Positions 18,396 to 28,401 of a DNA stretch of 64,000 bases are shown in pieces. Source of the stretch: Nostoc sp. RI_552 (GTDB taxonomy: Bacteria > Cyanobacteriota > Cyanobacteriia > Cyanobacteriales > Nostocaceae). Under the pieces are notes generated by a model, which was not told where the DNA came from, searched no databases, and saw only the letters and a program-made list of their open reading frames with translations. The DNA lies in contig WGNO01000015.1 in assembly GCA_016124525.1 (NCBI GenBank), forward strand, positions 62,001 to 126,000. Direction: 5' to 3'. The position numbers and the translations under genes are program-made. Every line of letters starts with the position of its first letter. Position 1 is the stretch's first letter.

Positions 18396-20579
18396 ATGAA
18401 GCGTCGGACTTTTTTACAACAAATTGGTTCAATACTCACCCTCCTAGGTATTACTCAAGCTCAATGGTTAACCTTAAGCCATCGCTACTCCCAAGCCCTA
18501 GCACAACCCAGTACCCGTAAACTAGCGCTACTCATTGGCATCAATCAATACCAAAAAACTCTACCCTTAAGCGGTTGTCTCACCGATGTAGAACTGCAAA
18601 CAGAACTCCTAATTCATCGCTTTGGCTTCCAACCTTCAGATATCCTGACCTTAACAGACCAACAAGCCACCAGGAAAACCATTGAAACAGCCTTTGTCGA
18701 ACACCTAAGAAAGCAAGTTAAAACTGATGACGTAGCAATATTCCACTTTAGTGGCTATGGCACCCGCATCAAAACCGGAAGATTCATTGATACAGTCCAA
18801 AACGCCTTAGTTCCCGCCCAGGAACCCCTAGAATCACAAAAAGATGAAATAGTCAACTATGTATTAGAAGAAACCCTACAGCTATTACTGCGATCGCTAC
18901 CCACAGACCGAGTAATTGGCGTATTAGACACCAGTTATCATCCCCCCACCAAACCACAACCCGGAGGATGGCGAATTCGTGTCCACCCAGAACCACCACA
19001 AACACAAATAGCAATAGAAGAACTAGAAATCCTACAACAACTTAAAACCCAAAACCCAAACCCCAATCATAGCATCATCCTAACAGCCACCTCAGACCCT
19101 CAACAACTGGCCCGGGAAATACTGTTCTCCGCCTTTAGCGCAGGACTATTCACCTACACCCTAACCCAATACCTATGGCAAACCGCACCACCAACCACAA
19201 TTCAAATCAGCCTAGCCCACATCACAAGCCATATGCACAACCTGGGAAGCAATCAACAACCAGCATTGCTCACCAGCCAGAAAAATCCACAAGAATTAAC
19301 CCTAAACAACTTACTTCTATCAAACCCCACCCTTGGAGCCGAAGGAATTATTACAGCCATAGAGGATGATGGTAAAACAGCCCAACTATTTTTACCAGGA
19401 CTACCCCCACAAGTACTAGAAAACTATGGAAGCAACTCCCGATTTAATCTATTAACAGGAGAGCAATTAATCTTGCAATCCCCAGCCCCACTGCGCTCCC
19501 CCCAAACCCGCAACGGATTAACAGTAAAAGCGCAAATCTCCAAAATCAAACCAGAAACTTCTCCACAAATAGGGGAACCATTCCAAGAAGCCATTCGGGC
19601 ACTACCTCGCACCCCCAACTTAATAATAGCCTTAGATACTGGATTAGAAAGAATCGAGCGCGTAGATGCCACAAGTGCCTTCGCAGCCATCAACTATATT
19701 TCCACAGTCCTTGCCGGAGAACAACCAGCAGATTGCGTATTTGGCAAACTAGTAGAAACCCCCAGTCGCTATGGATTATTTACCCTAAGTGGAAAACTCA
19801 TCCCCAACACCATCGGGGAACCAGGGGAAGCAGTCAAGCTAGCAGTGCAAAGACTAGCGCCAAAACTACCAACCCTCCTAGCAGCAAAGTTATGGCGACT
19901 CACAGAAAATGAAGGTTCTTCCCTTTTACCAGTCAAAGCCTCCCTTGAGATTATCAACAAATTGTCACCACGGGTCATCATGCAACGGGAAACAACCCGC
20001 AGTCTCAGCACCCAAAATCTAACCACAACATCACCCCTCACAGCCCTCAGTAATCCCATTGTACCCATTGCCAGTGGGATGCAGTACAGGGTGGAGAACA
20101 AGAGCCATGTCCCCATTTATCTCATGCTGGTAGGTTTAAAAAACGGTTCAACATTTTTTTGGGACACCCCCATCGCCTTTTATCCTTGGCAATCCCCTGA
20201 AGAATCTACCCTTTTTACCTCCCAACCCTTATTCCAACAAGTGGTTATTTCCCCAGGTGAAACCCTGTTTTTACCAAAAAGTGTAGCTGCTTCTGAATGG
20301 ATGATACCAGGGCCAGCTTATGAATGCGAACACCAAATCATTTTCAGCACTGCCCCCTTTAACGAAACTTTAGGATACTTAGAAAAATCCAAGTATCCCA
20401 TTACAGAGCAAAGACCCTTCGGAATATTATTTAAACCTTTAGAAATTGCCCAACTATTGTTGCAAGACTTGCATAATGCCAGTGCAGTCAAATTTGATAT
20501 CAACAGTACACCCACTGACTCTTATGTATTAGATGTCAAAAATTGGGCTAGTTTCAATTTTGACTTTCAAGTAGCTTGA
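18396..20579 (+). CDS. Orthocaspase (peptidase C14-like) with Tyr/Ser pseudo-dyad, Tat-type signal
   Basis: 727 residues. The N-terminus MKRRTFLQQIG is a twin-arginine motif followed by a hydrophobic stretch and ALAQ, so export is likely. A caspase-like p20 domain follows (about 41-320: LALLIGINQYQ, LSGCLTDVE). At the catalytic positions the usual SGHG is SGYG (Tyr121), and the usual DCCHSG region reads LDTSYH (Ser180 where Cys belongs). This Tyr/Ser replacement is known in many cyanobacterial orthocaspases and predicts no cysteine protease activity. The C-terminal 400 residues form a domain often seen with this family, ending in a DUF4384-like part (YRVENKSHVPIYLMLVGL). The gene stands alone before a convergent terminator region. 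Confidence 0.9.
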   Translation: MKRRTFLQQIGSILTLLGITQAQWLTLSHRYSQALAQPSTRKLALLIGINQYQKTLPLSGCLTDVELQTELLIHRFGFQPSDILTLTDQQATRKTIETAFVEHLRKQVKTDDVAIFHFSGYGTRIKTGRFIDTVQNALVPAQEPLESQKDEIVNYVLEETLQLLLRSLPTDRVIGVLDTSYHPPTKPQPGGWRIRVHPEPPQTQIAIEELEILQQLKTQNPNPNHSIILTATSDPQQLAREILFSAFSAGLFTYTLTQYLWQTAPPTTIQISLAHITSHMHNLGSNQQPALLTSQKNPQELTLNNLLLSNPTLGAEGIITAIEDDGKTAQLFLPGLPPQVLENYGSNSRFNLLTGEQLILQSPAPLRSPQTRNGLTVKAQISKIKPETSPQIGEPFQEAIRALPRTPNLIIALDTGLERIERVDATSAFAAINYISTVLAGEQPADCVFGKLVETPSRYGLFTLSGKLIPNTIGEPGEAVKLAVQRLAPKLPTLLAAKLWRLTENEGSSLLPVKASLEIINKLSPRVIMQRETTRSLSTQNLTTTSPLTALSNPIVPIASGMQYRVENKSHVPIYLMLVGLKNGSTFFWDTPIAFYPWQSPEESTLFTSQPLFQQVVISPGETLFLPKSVAASEWMIPGPAYECEHQIIFSTAPFNETLGYLEKSKYPITEQRPFGILFKPLEIAQLLLQDLHNASAVKFDINSTPTDSYVLDVKNWASFNFDFQVA

Positions 20580-20632
20580 TATTCTTCCCGGCTAACGGTT
20601 TTGGTGTGGTGAGAGCATTGTCGTTTTTAGGT

Positions 20633-20672
20633 AAATAAAATGATCCCCGAACCTTAATACCAATGGGGGATC
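20633..20672 (-). terminator. Terminator of mtnP
   Basis: Minus strand: GATCCCC (20672-20666) pairs with GGGGATC (20648-20642), followed by ATTTTATTT. It starts 15 nt after the mtnP stop. The loop is long (17 nt). Confidence 0.6.
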
Positions 20673-20686
20673 TAAGTCTTGTTCCT

Positions 20687-21562
20687 CTATCTTAAATATT
20701 TTTGCAACAATAACCCTAACTTTTCCTTAGTCGCCACAGGCACTTGATCTAACTGAGTTAAAATCCCATACTTCAACGCTGAATGAGCATGACTAACCGG
20801 TGGGTTTTCCCTCAAACGTCGCACAGTTTCTTGAATTACTTTTTGGGCATTAACTGCATTGTGCTGCAAATTATCAACCACCATTTCTACCGTCACACTA
20901 TCATGATCCGGATGCCAGCAATCATAATCTGTTACCAAGGCTAAAGTTGCATAGGCAATTTCCGCTTCTCTGGCTAACTTCGCCTCTGGTAAATTCGTCA
21001 TCCCAATCACCGTTGCATCCCAGCTACGATAAAGATGGGATTCCGCCTTGGTGGAAAATGCCGGACCTTCCATGCACACATAGGTGCCACCACGATGCAG
21101 CGTCACATCTGGTAAATTGAGAGATGCAATGGCATCTGCTAACACCCCAGCTAAATTTTGACAAATAGGTTCACCGAAGGCAATGTGAGCCACAATTCCT
21201 TCACCGAAAAACGTCGAAATTCGATTTTTGGTTCTGTCAATAAACTGATCTGGTATAACCATATCCAGTGGTTTAGCCTCCGCCTTTAAAGAGCCCACAG
21301 CACTAGCCGAAATTAAATATTCCACACCAAGCTGCTTCATCGCATAGATATTTGCGCGAAAAGGCAACTCAGAAGGTAATAGAGTATGATGACGACCGTG
21401 CCTGGCTAAAAATGCTACTCGTGTCCCTGACAGTGTTCCCAAAATCAAAGCATCAGAAGGTGAACCAAAAGGAGTGGAAATTTTTACCTCCTCCACATCC
21501 TGAAGGTCTGCCATTTTGTATAGACCACTACCACCAATAATCCCTATTTGAGCTGTTACCAT
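20687..21562 (-). CDS. mtnP: S-methyl-5'-thioadenosine phosphorylase
   Basis: Cleaves methylthioadenosine to adenine and methylthioribose 1-phosphate in methionine salvage. 291 residues from the ATG at 21562 ([15 protein letters not shown]); a TTG three codons earlier is unlikely. It has the PNP/MTAP family II features: GGSGLY phosphate loop, RHGRHH, the ISASAVGSL stretch, [18 protein letters not shown] and [23 protein letters not shown] distinguishes MTAP-like members. It is transcribed away from the orthocaspase gene's terminus with its own terminator, and precedes wzc on the same strand by 107 bp. Confidence 0.96.
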   Translation of the reverse strand: MVTAQIGIIGGSGLYKMADLQDVEEVKISTPFGSPSDALILGTLSGTRVAFLARHGRHHTLLPSELPFRANIYAMKQLGVEYLISASAVGSLKAEAKPLDMVIPDQFIDRTKNRISTFFGEGIVAHIAFGEPICQNLAGVLADAIASLNLPDVTLHRGGTYVCMEGPAFSTKAESHLYRSWDATVIGMTNLPEAKLAREAEIAYATLALVTDYDCWHPDHDSVTVEMVVDNLQHNAVNAQKVIQETVRRLRENPPVSHAHSALKYGILTQLDQVPVATKEKLGLLLQKYLR

Positions 21563-21669
21563 GATCCCCAAGTTATTATTTGCTGATTTCCCAAGCTATT
21601 CTGGCCAAAAGGCTCAACTGATGTTCATTTCTCCCACTACTCAAAAAAATCGGGAAGCTACTTGTAACC

Positions 21670-23865
21670 TTAATTTGGTGTGTAGTAATAGTAATCAGTG
21701 ACATTAGCTTTTTGTCCATTAGCAACTACTCCTAAAATATTAATAGGAGCTTGTTTCAAATCAGCTAATGCTCTCTCAAACACAGAACGGTCTGTTTTCT
21801 CTATCCTTGCTATCATCAAAAGGCCATCTGTTTCGGGAGCAATCAAACTAGCATCAGCCAGTCCAACTACAGGAGGAAGATCATAAATAACCAAGTCAAA
21901 TTCCTTATACAAATCTGCCATCAGTCGCTTCATTTTTGCAGATGACAGCAACTTGGCACAGTCAGGGGGGGTGGGACCGGCAGTAATTATAGATAATCCC
22001 TTCATAGAAGGTAGTTCTTTCACTACTTGCTCCACGGGGAGATTTGAAGTAATTAAACTACTCAATCCCCACAGATTATCTAACTTTGATAAATTATGAA
22101 TAGAAGCCCTACGCATATCTGCATCTACCAGTAATACTCGCTTGCCCATAGCTGTGGCTATTTCAGCTAAATGAAAAGCAATTGTGGATTTGCCATCACC
22201 AGGCATAGCAGAAGTAACACTAATAGAGCGGATCTGAGAATCAGAGTTTAACAACTGAATATTGGTGTAAAGCACCCGTATGGCTTCTAAAAAATTAGTC
22301 GAATAACCGTAATAACGAGGTTTCCGTATAGTAGCCGTCTGGGTGGTAGTTTTAGGAGATGGGTCTGACAAAACAAACATCTCATCTTCTGGTTCATCTT
22401 CTGGTTTAAGAGTTGTCAGTTCCTTTTTGAAGGGAATATTACCTAATAAAGGAAGTTTTACCCTTTCTTTGAGGTTCCAGGCATTGTGATAGGTGTGATC
22501 AAGCTTTTCCACCAGGGATGCTGCAGCAATACCCAAAAAGATACTCCCGGCTGCTCCCAGAATAATATCTCGAATCAAAGTTGAGGAGACCACAGGCTGT
22601 TCTGGCAGATCGGGTAGTTGAATTAATTGCCAACCTATTTCTGCCTGGGAATTTTGAATTTGTAAACTTTCACGAGTAGATAAAAAACGAATTAGACTTT
22701 CAGTGGCAATTTTTAATTTCCGCTGTATTTCAGTATATTGTCGGAGGAGATCTGGTAATTGCTGATGTTGTAATGCCAAGATTTGCTGGCTTTTTTGCAG
22801 TTCCTCCATATTAACCTGTAAGGACCGCAGTGCAGACACTGCTTCTGCCCGCTTGGTTAGTATATATCGCTCCGATTCTTCCTGTATTATTGGGACAAGT
22901 TTGTCTCGTCTTTCCCTTAATGTGATCATCCTGGGGTTGTCATCTTGTAAAAGAGTTGATGTCTTGGCAATTTCAAGATTCAATTGACGCAACTCATTAT
23001 TCAACTCCTGATACACAGGATAGCTTTCCAGCACTGTTCTAGTGCCTTCTTCACTTTGTACGAAATCCAAATTGACACGAGCTTGTGCTATCTGTCGCCC
23101 AAGTTCTTGCTGTCTTTCAACTAATGTAGCTGTGCGTCCATCAACTTGCTGGGAGAGTAATTCTGGGGTGATAAAATTATACCTTTGTTGGAAAAGTTGG
23201 AATTCCTTCTGAATTTGATCTACTCGACCTTGTAAAACTGGTATTTCTCTGTTAATGTATTGCAATCCTAGATTTATCCTTGTTTGCCGTTTCTCTAGGC
23301 TGTATTGCAAATAGTCTCGAGCAATTTGCTCTAATACTGCTTTCGATTCCAATGGATCTTCACTACGATACCTGACTTCTAAAATCTTGGTTTCACCTAA
23401 ACGAACAATTGCCAAACCATTCATCAAATATTCGTAGTCAATCTCTGGATAAAAATCTTTTAACTTATTAATACTTTTACTAACCAGTTCAGGACTTTTG
23501 AGAACTAGAATTTGACTTTCATAATCTAAAGTATCTAAAGCAGATTTATTAGATAAAGGGTTAAAGTCTTCGAGAATATCAACTACTTGATTAGAGTGAT
23601 TTTCAGGTTCAACTAGCATTTGAAAACTGCTTTCATATTTAACTGGCTTGGGGTTTAAAATTAAGTTGATAGCTACACCCAGCATCACAGTTGTAGACAC
23701 CCCAATTATGACTAGCGCTCTGCGCCTTAACAAATCCAAAAGTTCTTTAGGGTTCCATTCATCCCCTTCACCGTCATTCCCCAAGGTATTTTGATATGGA
23801 AAAAATGGAGTGATGGAGTTGTTACTATGTTCGTTCCTGAAATTATTGGATGCTTGATTATTCAT
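21670..23865 (-). CDS. wzc: Polysaccharide co-polymerase/BY-type tyrosine autokinase (Wzc-like)
   Basis: Inner-membrane regulator of polysaccharide chain length and export. 731 residues from the ATG at 23865 (MNNQASNNF); a GTG 32 codons upstream gives an implausible extension. The Wzz domain starts after LLRRRALVIIGVSTTVMLGVAI (TM1), followed by a long coiled-coil periplasmic region (about 190-430) and TM2 (IILGAAGSIFLGIAAASLV). The C-terminal kinase has Walker A SAMPGDGKST (about 552-561), Walker A' LLVDADMR and Walker B LVIYDLPP, and ends in a tyrosine cluster DYYYYTPN, the autophosphorylation site. It is divergent from the rest of the polysaccharide locus, which starts at 25.2 kb on the other strand. 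Confidence 0.95.
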   Translation of the reverse strand: MNNQASNNFRNEHSNNSITPFFPYQNTLGNDGEGDEWNPKELLDLLRRRALVIIGVSTTVMLGVAINLILNPKPVKYESSFQMLVEPENHSNQVVDILEDFNPLSNKSALDTLDYESQILVLKSPELVSKSINKLKDFYPEIDYEYLMNGLAIVRLGETKILEVRYRSEDPLESKAVLEQIARDYLQYSLEKRQTRINLGLQYINREIPVLQGRVDQIQKEFQLFQQRYNFITPELLSQQVDGRTATLVERQQELGRQIAQARVNLDFVQSEEGTRTVLESYPVYQELNNELRQLNLEIAKTSTLLQDDNPRMITLRERRDKLVPIIQEESERYILTKRAEAVSALRSLQVNMEELQKSQQILALQHQQLPDLLRQYTEIQRKLKIATESLIRFLSTRESLQIQNSQAEIGWQLIQLPDLPEQPVVSSTLIRDIILGAAGSIFLGIAAASLVEKLDHTYHNAWNLKERVKLPLLGNIPFKKELTTLKPEDEPEDEMFVLSDPSPKTTTQTATIRKPRYYGYSTNFLEAIRVLYTNIQLLNSDSQIRSISVTSAMPGDGKSTIAFHLAEIATAMGKRVLLVDADMRRASIHNLSKLDNLWGLSSLITSNLPVEQVVKELPSMKGLSIITAGPTPPDCAKLLSSAKMKRLMADLYKEFDLVIYDLPPVVGLADASLIAPETDGLLMIARIEKTDRSVFERALADLKQAPINILGVVANGQKANVTDYYYYTPN

Positions 23866-24270
23866 ATATTTTAAATGTGATGATGGAATTTCGATGTGGC
23901 AGTGGTCTATTGATATTTTTTGCAAAAAAATTGCTCTAGGTTCCCAGATGGACAAGCTCACTTAATTAAATCAGTTAAATTCAACATCAAATCAATTCAA
24001 CCCTTGTTGTTAAATACTTAAGTGTTGTTTATGACATTGTTTATACATTAGCTTTTAAGCATAAAGTAACAACTACTCAGTATAACATTCTGTTTTCACA
24101 GTTACACCTTAAGTGATGGAAAAATTGATCAAACAAAACAATTTATTGACGCTCCCACCTTACAGGGGTAGTTTTTTTTTACATAGATAGTTGTAATAGG
24201 CCCGGACTTGGGACACAAGGAATGAAAGTGGACAAGGAAGAATTAAAACCCATGAATATTTAGTTATGTA
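23866..24270. other. Upstream region of wzc
   Basis: AT-rich, no gene seen. It presumably holds the wzc promoter. A stretch near 24.15 kb (TTGACGCTCCCACC.. then CAGGGG and a T9 run) resembles the end sequences of IS200/IS605-type elements and may be the right end of the neighbouring tnpB remnant. Confidence 0.45.
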
Positions 24271-24885
24271 TCAAAAAGCGTTTAATGCAGCCATGACAAT
24301 TTTTAGGTTATCAAAACAGTTTCCTGCGGAAGAAAGATATTCTCTCCCTGACCAAATACGTCCTTCTTCTCCTTCAGCATTTGCTAGACTTTTTAGTCCG
24401 TTGTTCAAAATCATAATCGCTGCATTGTAGTCACGGTGCATAATTGTTCCGCAAGAATAGCATTTGTGAGTAGGAGTAGACAACGACTTTTTAACCCGTG
24501 TTCCACAAACAGCACAATCTTGAGATGTATACTGTGGTGCAACTACCATGGCCCAAGTATCAAAAACTTAGGAATATTACTCTAACCAATCGGTGAACAA
24601 CCACCACGATGCATCCCTGATAGATCTAGCTAAATGGTGGTTTCTAACCATATTTCCTACCTACAAGTGTTCATAAACTACCAAGTCTTTTCACTGCACA
24701 AGGGATCTTGCAGTCTTAACTGCAAAATCTTTACACTGTCTACTTACCTTGAGGTTTTTTTTAGCTAATTTCCTAATAGCTTTACAAAGATTACATGAAC
24801 CTTTTTTAGATTTAGAAACTTTTCTTTATTTGCGCTTTAAAGACTTCTCAGACCTTGGCAACAATCTAGGATCCTCTTTTCTAAC
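24271..24885 (-). pseudogene. Decayed tnpB (IS200/IS605-type accessory protein)
   Basis: Minus-strand remnant of a TnpB RNA-guided nuclease. Pieces in order: EDPRLLPRSEKSLKRK-stop-RKVSKSKKGS, KAIRKLAKKNLKVSRQ, KDFAVKTARSLV, DLVVYE, NMVRNHHLARSI, WWLFTDWLE, then [13 protein letters not shown] and the second zinc-ribbon half [19 protein letters not shown]. The last contains the final RuvC Asp. Several stops and frame changes interrupt it, and the N-terminal third is absent. The final 92 codons (24549-24271) are still open, but alone cannot be functional. From 24886 to 25178 I see no gene. Confidence 0.85.
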
Positions 24886-25178
24886 TTTCAAAACTGACCA
24901 TAACTATTACCAAGCATAAATCATCAACGCCTCATCATCTATGGTTGAGCTAATGGGTTCCCCTGGTAAAATTACGTAATTTTTTCCCTTATTCTCAAAG
25001 GTTTCAACATATTTTAAGTGATGATACCCAAGACTTACGTAGATGAGCATCTTATAGTAAAATATCAAATGTTATTTTCACGTCTACATTTTTCCCAAGA
25101 TACAATTCATCCATTGATTGTGGGATTCATTTAGTGGTATCACTAAGAAGCTTTGTTAAATCTAGAATATGATTGTCA

Positions 25179-26504
25179 ATGAAACTCAACAACTGGACTA
25201 GTCAGAAAATAGTGTCGCCATCTATGGAATCACCAGGTGAATACAAACATGGTGAGAATCACAAAGTTCAGCAGTCAATAAAGTTGTCGGTAGTCACACA
25301 GTTTTTTCCTCCAGACTATGCTGCCACAGGACAATTGATTGAAGAACTTGTCAAACAGTTGGAGAAAGAAGGAGTAAGTATTGAAGTATTTACCAGTCAG
25401 CCTGGATACGCCTTTAGCTTAAGCAAGGCTCCATATTTAGAAAGTGTTGATAAAATTAAAATTCAGCGCTCACGTAGTGCTCAACTTTTTCCAGGCAGAA
25501 TTCGTGGCAAGTTAATTAATGGTATTTTATATACATTACGTAGTTTCGTATATTTAGTAAAAGCTTCTCGGCGCAGTAATTTATTACTGGTGACTACAGC
25601 CCCACCGTTTTTACCCATTGTAGCTTACTTTACTAATCTCCTTTTCAAATTACCCTATGTCTGTATAATATATGATTTATACCCAGATATTGTGATTTCC
25701 CTGGGTATAGTTTCCAAGAATCACTGGGTAGCAAAACTTTGGCAGGCAGTAAATCAGCGTGTTTGGCTTAATGCTAAAGGTATTGTGGTTCTGAGTCCTG
25801 AAATGAAACAACGGGTTTTAGAATACTGTCCCCAAGTGGGTCATAAAGTTTCTGTAATTCATAGCTGGGCTAACCCAGAATTAATAGTCCCCATTGCTAA
25901 AAAAGAAAACTGGTTTGCTTGGAAGCACAACTTAGTCAACAAATTCACTGTGCTTTACTCTGGCAATATGGGTAGATGTCATGACATTGATACCTTATTA
26001 AAAGCCGCCATTGAACTACAAAATGAGTCGGTACAGTTTGTGTGTATTGGTGGGGGAGCGAGGCGTGAAGAATTAATTGCCAAGGTCAATCAATTAGGGC
26101 TAAATAACTTTACATTTTTACCTTATCAAGATAAAAAAGACTTACCCTATTCTCTCACAGCTAGCGATTTGTCTTTGGTAAGTGTTAACCCATCCAGCGA
26201 AAGTTTAGTTCTACCCAGCAAGCTATACTCAGCATTAGCCGCCGGTAGACCCTTAGCGGTAGTTTGTTCACCCTACTCTAGCTTAAGACAACTAATTGGC
26301 GAAGCTCAGTGTGGTGCAGCATTTAATCATGGTGATGGTCATGGATTGGCGGAATTTATCCGCTTACTACAGAGTAACCAACAACTAGGGCAACAAATGG
26401 GTAAAGCGGCTCGTCAATATCTCCAAACTCACTTTACACCTGAGATTATCTCCCAACAATACCTTGAGGTTTTCCGTCAGGCTTTGAATATGGAAGATAG
26501 TTAA
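25179..26504 (+). CDS. Glycosyltransferase family 4, WcaI-like
   Basis: 441 residues from the ATG at 25179 (a TTG two codons earlier is unlikely). GT-B retaining glycosyltransferase. The acceptor domain opens with SVVTQFFPPDYAATGQLIEELV, the N-terminal signature of the colanic-acid WcaI-type fucosyl/mannosyltransferases, and has a hydrophobic FLPIVAYFTNLLFKLPYVCIIYDLYPD patch suggesting membrane association. The donor domain contains VLYSGNMGRCHDI and ending SLVSVNPSSESLVLPSKLYSALAAGRP, the EX7E-like region. It is the first gene of the rightward polysaccharide locus. Sugar specificity cannot be read from sequence. Confidence 0.92.
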   Translation: MKLNNWTSQKIVSPSMESPGEYKHGENHKVQQSIKLSVVTQFFPPDYAATGQLIEELVKQLEKEGVSIEVFTSQPGYAFSLSKAPYLESVDKIKIQRSRSAQLFPGRIRGKLINGILYTLRSFVYLVKASRRSNLLLVTTAPPFLPIVAYFTNLLFKLPYVCIIYDLYPDIVISLGIVSKNHWVAKLWQAVNQRVWLNAKGIVVLSPEMKQRVLEYCPQVGHKVSVIHSWANPELIVPIAKKENWFAWKHNLVNKFTVLYSGNMGRCHDIDTLLKAAIELQNESVQFVCIGGGARREELIAKVNQLGLNNFTFLPYQDKKDLPYSLTASDLSLVSVNPSSESLVLPSKLYSALAAGRPLAVVCSPYSSLRQLIGEAQCGAAFNHGDGHGLAEFIRLLQSNQQLGQQMGKAARQYLQTHFTPEIISQQYLEVFRQALNMEDS

Positions 26505-26850
26505 TATTTCTAAACCCCCAGAGGAGTTAGACAAGTTAATTGATAGTTCACATAAATTTTTGTGTCAAGGGTATCTGTCATATGGTATAAGTTACTCATG
26601 ATAAGTGGACACAAATAATGTAAACTTACAAGTTGACTAATCAATGATCCAATGTCAAAGAACATAAGGTCGCTAATCTATCTAAAAATCCCAAATCACA
26701 CTTTAATTAAAAAGTAAAGCATTAGGGAATAATAAATGCTTCCTGGAAGGAAATAGCGTGATATTTGTTAGGAGTTGGGCTTCGATGGTCTGATTGATCT
26801 CAGTCCCTCCAAACGTAACCTGCCTATCTTATTTACATTAGGGGGTCGAA
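26505..26850. other. Long leader upstream of the 26851 gene
   Basis: About 350 bp without a gene. The last 100 bp (TTAGGAGTTGGGCTTCG..ATCTCAGTCCCTCC) is less AT-rich than the rest and could be a structured leader. I could not match a known RNA family. Confidence 0.4.
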
Positions 26851-27276
26851 TTGCAGAGAAGGTGTGACCGAAATCGAAAACGTTCTAAACGCAGGGCGAT
26901 ATATTGTCCTATTCATGGCTGTTATCTGGATAGTGTCAGTCAGAAATATAAACTTTTCGCTGATAAACCAGGGCAGTTACAGCAAAGAGGCTTAAGTCGC
27001 CGGACTGCATCATTATTAATAGCTAATTACACAGCTGTCCCTATACAAGGGGAATGGTTGGAGGCTTTTTGGTGTCAGCATTGTGAGCAAAAAAGTTGGT
27101 ATTATGTGCGTCAGTGTGATGATGGCACATATAACATTACCTTAGCACCTAGGGAACTATGGCAACAGGTAACCGGTGTCATTGACCCCCATGGTAATCC
27201 TTCTGTGGGGGAGTTTACGCGCACCAATGCCAAACAGCTGAGTTTTCATAGCCTTAATTCCTTTTATTGCCTGTGA
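26851..27276 (+). CDS. Conserved cyanobacterial protein with zinc-ribbon-like cysteines, unknown function
   Basis: 141 residues, TTG start at 26851 with a strong AGGGGG ribosome site 6 nt upstream; the encoded N-terminus MQRRCDRNRKRSKRR is highly basic and looks authentic. Two Cys pairs or near-pairs, IYCPIHGCY and FWCQHCEQ, suggest a zinc-binding fold that could contact nucleic acid. The C-terminus VIDPHGNPSVGEFTR is distinctive. I recall closely similar proteins in many cyanobacteria next to polysaccharide genes, but no function. It stands just before the exporter genes. Confidence 0.8.
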   Translation: MQRRCDRNRKRSKRRAIYCPIHGCYLDSVSQKYKLFADKPGQLQQRGLSRRTASLLIANYTAVPIQGEWLEAFWCQHCEQKSWYYVRQCDDGTYNITLAPRELWQQVTGVIDPHGNPSVGEFTRTNAKQLSFHSLNSFYCL

Positions 27277-27485
27277 ATGCTGCTGTGTGTGTTGTAGTGG
27301 AGTGAAACAAAATGCCCTTATTTGCCTCAAATCAAAGATTAATTATGTTAACAGCAAATGTTCTGCTGAGTTCATTTGAATTTGAACCCTAATACACTGA
27401 AAATCCAAAAAAAATTAACCAAGAAATTTAACCAAAAAATTTAATTTTAATTTAGTTAAAATCAGTTTATTGAGGTAACTTTAGT

Positions 27486-28349
27486 GTGAAAAAAACCAGT
27501 ACATTTTCTAACCAAGTTGTATACACATCAGAGAGCCGCATTCGTCATCCTTTGCAATTATTTCGGGACATGGGGCTGGATTTGCTGGGTTCTAGAGAAT
27601 TAGCATGGCGATTATTGGTTAGAGATATTAGCGCTCAATATCGACAATCTCTGTTTGGGGTGTTGTGGGCATTTTTACCACCAATTATTACAGCTGCGGG
27701 GTTGCTGGTAGCTAAAAGTGCTGGAGCAGTAAATATAGGACAAACAGATATTCCCTATCCGGCTTATGTGATGTTTAGCATGGCACTGTGGCAGACTTTT
27801 GTGGAATCATTGAATGGACCCATTGCAGCTGTGGGTACAGCTAAACCGATGTTGGCAAAAATTAACTTTCCAAAAGAAGCGATTATATTAGCTAAGTTAG
27901 GGGAAGTTTTTTTTAATTTTGGCATTAAGCTAATTTTGATTGTGGGTTTGTTTATTTGGTTCCAGATTCCTGTAACTTGGAGTGTATTACTTGCGCCAGT
28001 GGCTTTGATTCATTTAGTAATGTTGGGTACGGCCATTGGGTTGTTCTTGGCTCCTCTTGGTGCTTTGTATGGAGATGTATCCAAAGCTATACCCTTAATT
28101 GTGTCTCCTTGGTTGTTGTTAACTCCTGTGGTTTATCCGGCTCCCAAAGAAGGAATGATTGCTAATATTGTTAATTTGAACCCGGTGACACCTTTGCTGG
28201 TGACTACAAGGGATTTGGCTACCAACGGGTTGGTGAGTAACCCGGGTGGTTTTTGGGTAGTTAGTGGTTTGGCTTTTGGGTTATTACTAGTAGCTTGGAT
28301 TTTGTATCGCTTGGCAATACCCTTTGTTGTAGAACGGATGAGTTCGTAA
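27486..28349 (+). CDS. wzm: Polysaccharide ABC exporter permease (Wzm-like), intact copy
   Basis: 287 residues, GTG start preceded by GAGGTAACTTTA. ABC-2 type permease with six predicted membrane segments (LLWAFLPPIITAAGLLV region, YVMFSMALWQTFV, FNFGIKLILIVGLFIWF, LIHLVMLGTAIGLFLAPL, IPLIVSPWLLLTPVVYP, FWVVSGLAFGLLLVAWIL). The amphipathic LAWRLLVRDISAQYRQSLFGVLW before TM1 is typical of Wzm/TagG. It exports a lipid-linked glycan with the Wzt ATPase encoded 52 bp downstream. A second, broken copy lies at 53.8 kb with very high nucleotide identity. Confidence 0.95.
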   Translation: MKKTSTFSNQVVYTSESRIRHPLQLFRDMGLDLLGSRELAWRLLVRDISAQYRQSLFGVLWAFLPPIITAAGLLVAKSAGAVNIGQTDIPYPAYVMFSMALWQTFVESLNGPIAAVGTAKPMLAKINFPKEAIILAKLGEVFFNFGIKLILIVGLFIWFQIPVTWSVLLAPVALIHLVMLGTAIGLFLAPLGALYGDVSKAIPLIVSPWLLLTPVVYPAPKEGMIANIVNLNPVTPLLVTTRDLATNGLVSNPGGFWVVSGLAFGLLLVAWILYRLAIPFVVERMSS

Positions 28350-28401
28350 ATTTATTCACTGTTTACTGTTTATATTTGTAGTTAACCTCACTATTCTAGC
28401 T

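Noticed and set aside
26505..26850. Riboswitch or known small RNA in the long leader
   Set aside because: No recognisable conserved core of any family I know, so not called.
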